Positions 6,654-7,281 of a DNA stretch of 7,281 nucleotides are shown here, piece by piece. The DNA lies in assembly GCA_035505995.1 (NCBI GenBank), contig DATJQF010000071.1, forward strand, positions 1 to 7,281, in the 5' to 3' direction. Origin of the DNA: DATJQF01 sp035505995. GTDB taxonomy: Bacteria > Bacteroidota > Bacteroidia > Bacteroidales > FEN-979. The notes beneath the pieces were generated by a model that did not search any database, had not been told where the DNA came from, and worked only from the letters and a program-made list of their open reading frames with translations. Every line of letters begins with the position of its first letter. The first letter of the stretch is position 1. A program made the translations under genes and the position numbers.

Positions 6654-7106
6654 TTATTTCTTGGCTTTGGGATACCCGTAGAAAGTCAGGGCGTAATGGG
6701 TGACATCCACGTTTAAAAGATCTTCCACAGAGGCTTTGATCTGCTCGATCAGCGGGTCATAGAATTCCAGGACCTCCCCGGTATCTTCGAAAATGAAATG
6801 ATCATGCTGCTTGAACAGGTTGGACTTTTCGAATTGCGCATAGTTGGTGCCGAACTGGTGCTTGGTGACCAGCCCGCAATCCAGCAGCAGCTCTATCGTA
6901 TTATACAGGGTGGCTCGACTGACCCGGTATTTCCGGTTCTTCATCCGGATATAGAGGGTCTCGATGTCGAAATGGCCCTCGGTGGCATAGATCTCTTTCA
7001 GGATCGTATACCGCTCGGGCGTTTTACGGTGGGCATGACGCTCCAGGTATTCGGTGAAAATCTTCCTTACATTTTCATACGGATCCTCTGTGGTTTTTCT
7101 TGCCAT
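6654..7106 (-). CDS. Fur-family transcriptional regulator lacking the structural zinc cysteines
   Basis: The 150-residue protein has the Fur-family layout. A winged-helix DNA-binding domain covers about 10-85 (RKTPERYTILKEIY at 27-40, DIETLYIRM, then recognition helix SRATLYNTIELLLDCGLV at 63-80), followed by a dimerisation and metal domain. Aligned by eye to E. coli Fur, the site-2 ligands are kept as His45 (H33), Glu93 (E81), His101 (H88) and His103 (H90). In site 1, His87 is replaced by Gln100 while Asp102, Glu121 and His137 are kept. The structural CxxC (C93/C96) is replaced by Phe106 and Thr109, and no second CxxC exists at the C-terminus; the only Cys is C77 in the DNA-binding half. An in-frame TAA at 7112-7110 makes the ATG at 7106 the first start. 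It probably represses as a dimer, possibly with Fe, Mn or Zn as cofactor; whether it acts as Fur, PerR or Zur cannot be decided. It is likely co-transcribed with purA. Confidence 0.88.
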   Translation of the reverse strand: MARKTTEDPYENVRKIFTEYLERHAHRKTPERYTILKEIYATEGHFDIETLYIRMKNRKYRVSRATLYNTIELLLDCGLVTKHQFGTNYAQFEKSNLFKQHDHFIFEDTGEVLEFYDPLIEQIKASVEDLLNVDVTHYALTFYGYPKAKK

Positions 7107-7107
7107 A

Positions 7108-7123
7108 TATTAAATTTTGAATA
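7108..7123 (-). promoter_or_regulatory. Candidate AT-rich operator in the fur leader
   Basis: The minus-strand 16-mer TATTCAAAATTTAATA matches its own reverse complement at 12 of 16 positions and sits between the -7 box and the start codon. Fur and PerR sites are AT-rich imperfect palindromes of similar size, and such regulators often control their own genes. Low sequence complexity makes chance symmetry quite possible. Confidence 0.2.
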
Positions 7124-7153
7124 AAGATATAAAAGAAAATCTATTTAGAACAA
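7122..7153 (-). promoter_or_regulatory. Probable promoter for the Fur-family gene and purA
   Basis: On the minus strand, TTG (7153-7151) is followed by 21 bases and TATCTTTA (7129-7122), one base off the TAnnTTTG consensus. Transcription would start near 7117-7119, leaving a leader of only about a dozen bases before the ATG at 7106. The whole 65-base gap is very AT-rich compared with the flanking genes, which fits a control region. Confidence 0.45.
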
Positions 7154-7170
7154 GTAAAAATAGAAATTTT
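7136..7170 (-). repeat. AT-rich inverted repeat between the RelA/SpoT gene and the Fur-family gene
   Basis: TCTATTT (7140-7146) and AAATAGA (7158-7164) are perfect reverse complements with an 11-base spacer. After a two-base AA bulge (7165-7166) the arms continue as AAAA (7136-7139) and TTTT (7167-7170). The repeat starts just after the RelA/SpoT stop codon, and on the minus strand its second arm is followed by a T-rich stretch, so it may be a weak intrinsic terminator. The -33 box of the fur promoter lies in its spacer, so it could equally be a regulator binding site. Confidence 0.4.
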
Positions 7171-7171
7171 T

Positions 7172-7281
7172 TTATCCCACCCGGCTGACGTTCTTCACTC
7201 CCTCGATCTTTTTCAGGTATCCGAGCAGGTGTTTCAGCGTGCCGGTATCCTGTACAAACAGGAACACTTCGCCTTCGGTCA
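7172..7281 (-). CDS. RelA/SpoT-family (p)ppGpp synthetase/hydrolase, C-terminal end (runs off right edge)
   Basis: Reading the minus strand from the right edge to the TAA at 7174-7172 gives 35 whole codons, ending TLKHLLGYLKKIEGVKNVSRVG after a start of TEGEVFLFVQDTG. This matches the last strand-helix-strand part of the C-terminal ACT domain of long RelA/SpoT proteins, where a beta strand, a helix with LxxLixxLKKI and the closing GVxxVxR strand are usual. Such enzymes make and/or degrade (p)ppGpp in the cytoplasm; the ACT domain takes part in regulation. The catalytic domains are outside the window, so synthetase and hydrolase activity cannot be judged. The position just upstream of a Fur-family gene and purA supports the call, as I recall this order from Bacteroidota genomes. 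Other ACT-domain proteins cannot be fully ruled out from 35 residues. Confidence 0.75.
   Translation of the reverse strand, partial: TEGEVFLFVQDTGTLKHLLGYLKKIEGVKNVSRVG

Noticed and set aside
5853..6716. A 287-codon plus-strand open frame across purA and the end of the Fur-family gene
   Set aside because: purA and the Fur-family gene on the minus strand are full length with all key motifs; this frame has no recognisable feature.
1..7281. Mobile elements, CRISPR repeats, tRNA or rRNA genes, toxin-antitoxin or defence genes
   Set aside because: Looked for on both strands; nearly all of the window is explained by seven genes and short control regions.

Overview
The window looks like a chromosomal housekeeping segment from a member of the Bacteroidota (Bacteroidetes), with coding sequence rich in G and C at third codon positions. 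Three things point there. Two promoters fit the Bacteroidetes -33/-7 pattern (TTG-type box, 19-20 bases, TAnnTTTG). Shine-Dalgarno sequences are weak or absent before the genes. The gene order rimP-nusA-infB and, on the other strand, RelA/SpoT - Fur-type regulator - purA is one I associate with this phylum from memory. No species can be named.

Layout from left to right. Bases 1-417 (minus) hold the N-terminal 139 residues of a secreted protein I do not recognise, running off the left edge. Bases 418-634 are a divergent control region with one well-formed promoter facing each way and a structured rimP leader. Bases 635-5348 (plus) are a translation/transcription operon: rimP (30S maturation), nusA (elongation and termination factor) and infB (initiation factor IF2), with gaps of 29 and 53 bases. 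Bases 5349-6641 (minus) are purA, whose stop codon directly abuts the infB stop codon with no intervening base. Bases 6654-7106 (minus) are a Fur-family regulator just upstream of purA. Bases 7107-7171 are an AT-rich control region, and 7172-7281 (minus) is the C-terminal end of a RelA/SpoT-type (p)ppGpp enzyme.

The plus-strand operon would make factors for ribosome assembly, transcript elongation and translation start under one promoter. The minus-strand group puts a stringent-response enzyme, a metal- or redox-type regulator and the first committed AMP-synthesis step in a row. Fur and purA, 12 bases apart, are probably co-transcribed.

I see no mobile element, CRISPR array, tRNA, rRNA or defence system, and no clear case for an undescribed multi-gene system. 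The points most worth a second look are the Fur-like protein that has lost every cysteine of the usual structural zinc site, the two-hairpin rimP leader, the inverted repeat lying across the fur promoter, and the zero-spacing convergent infB/purA ends.
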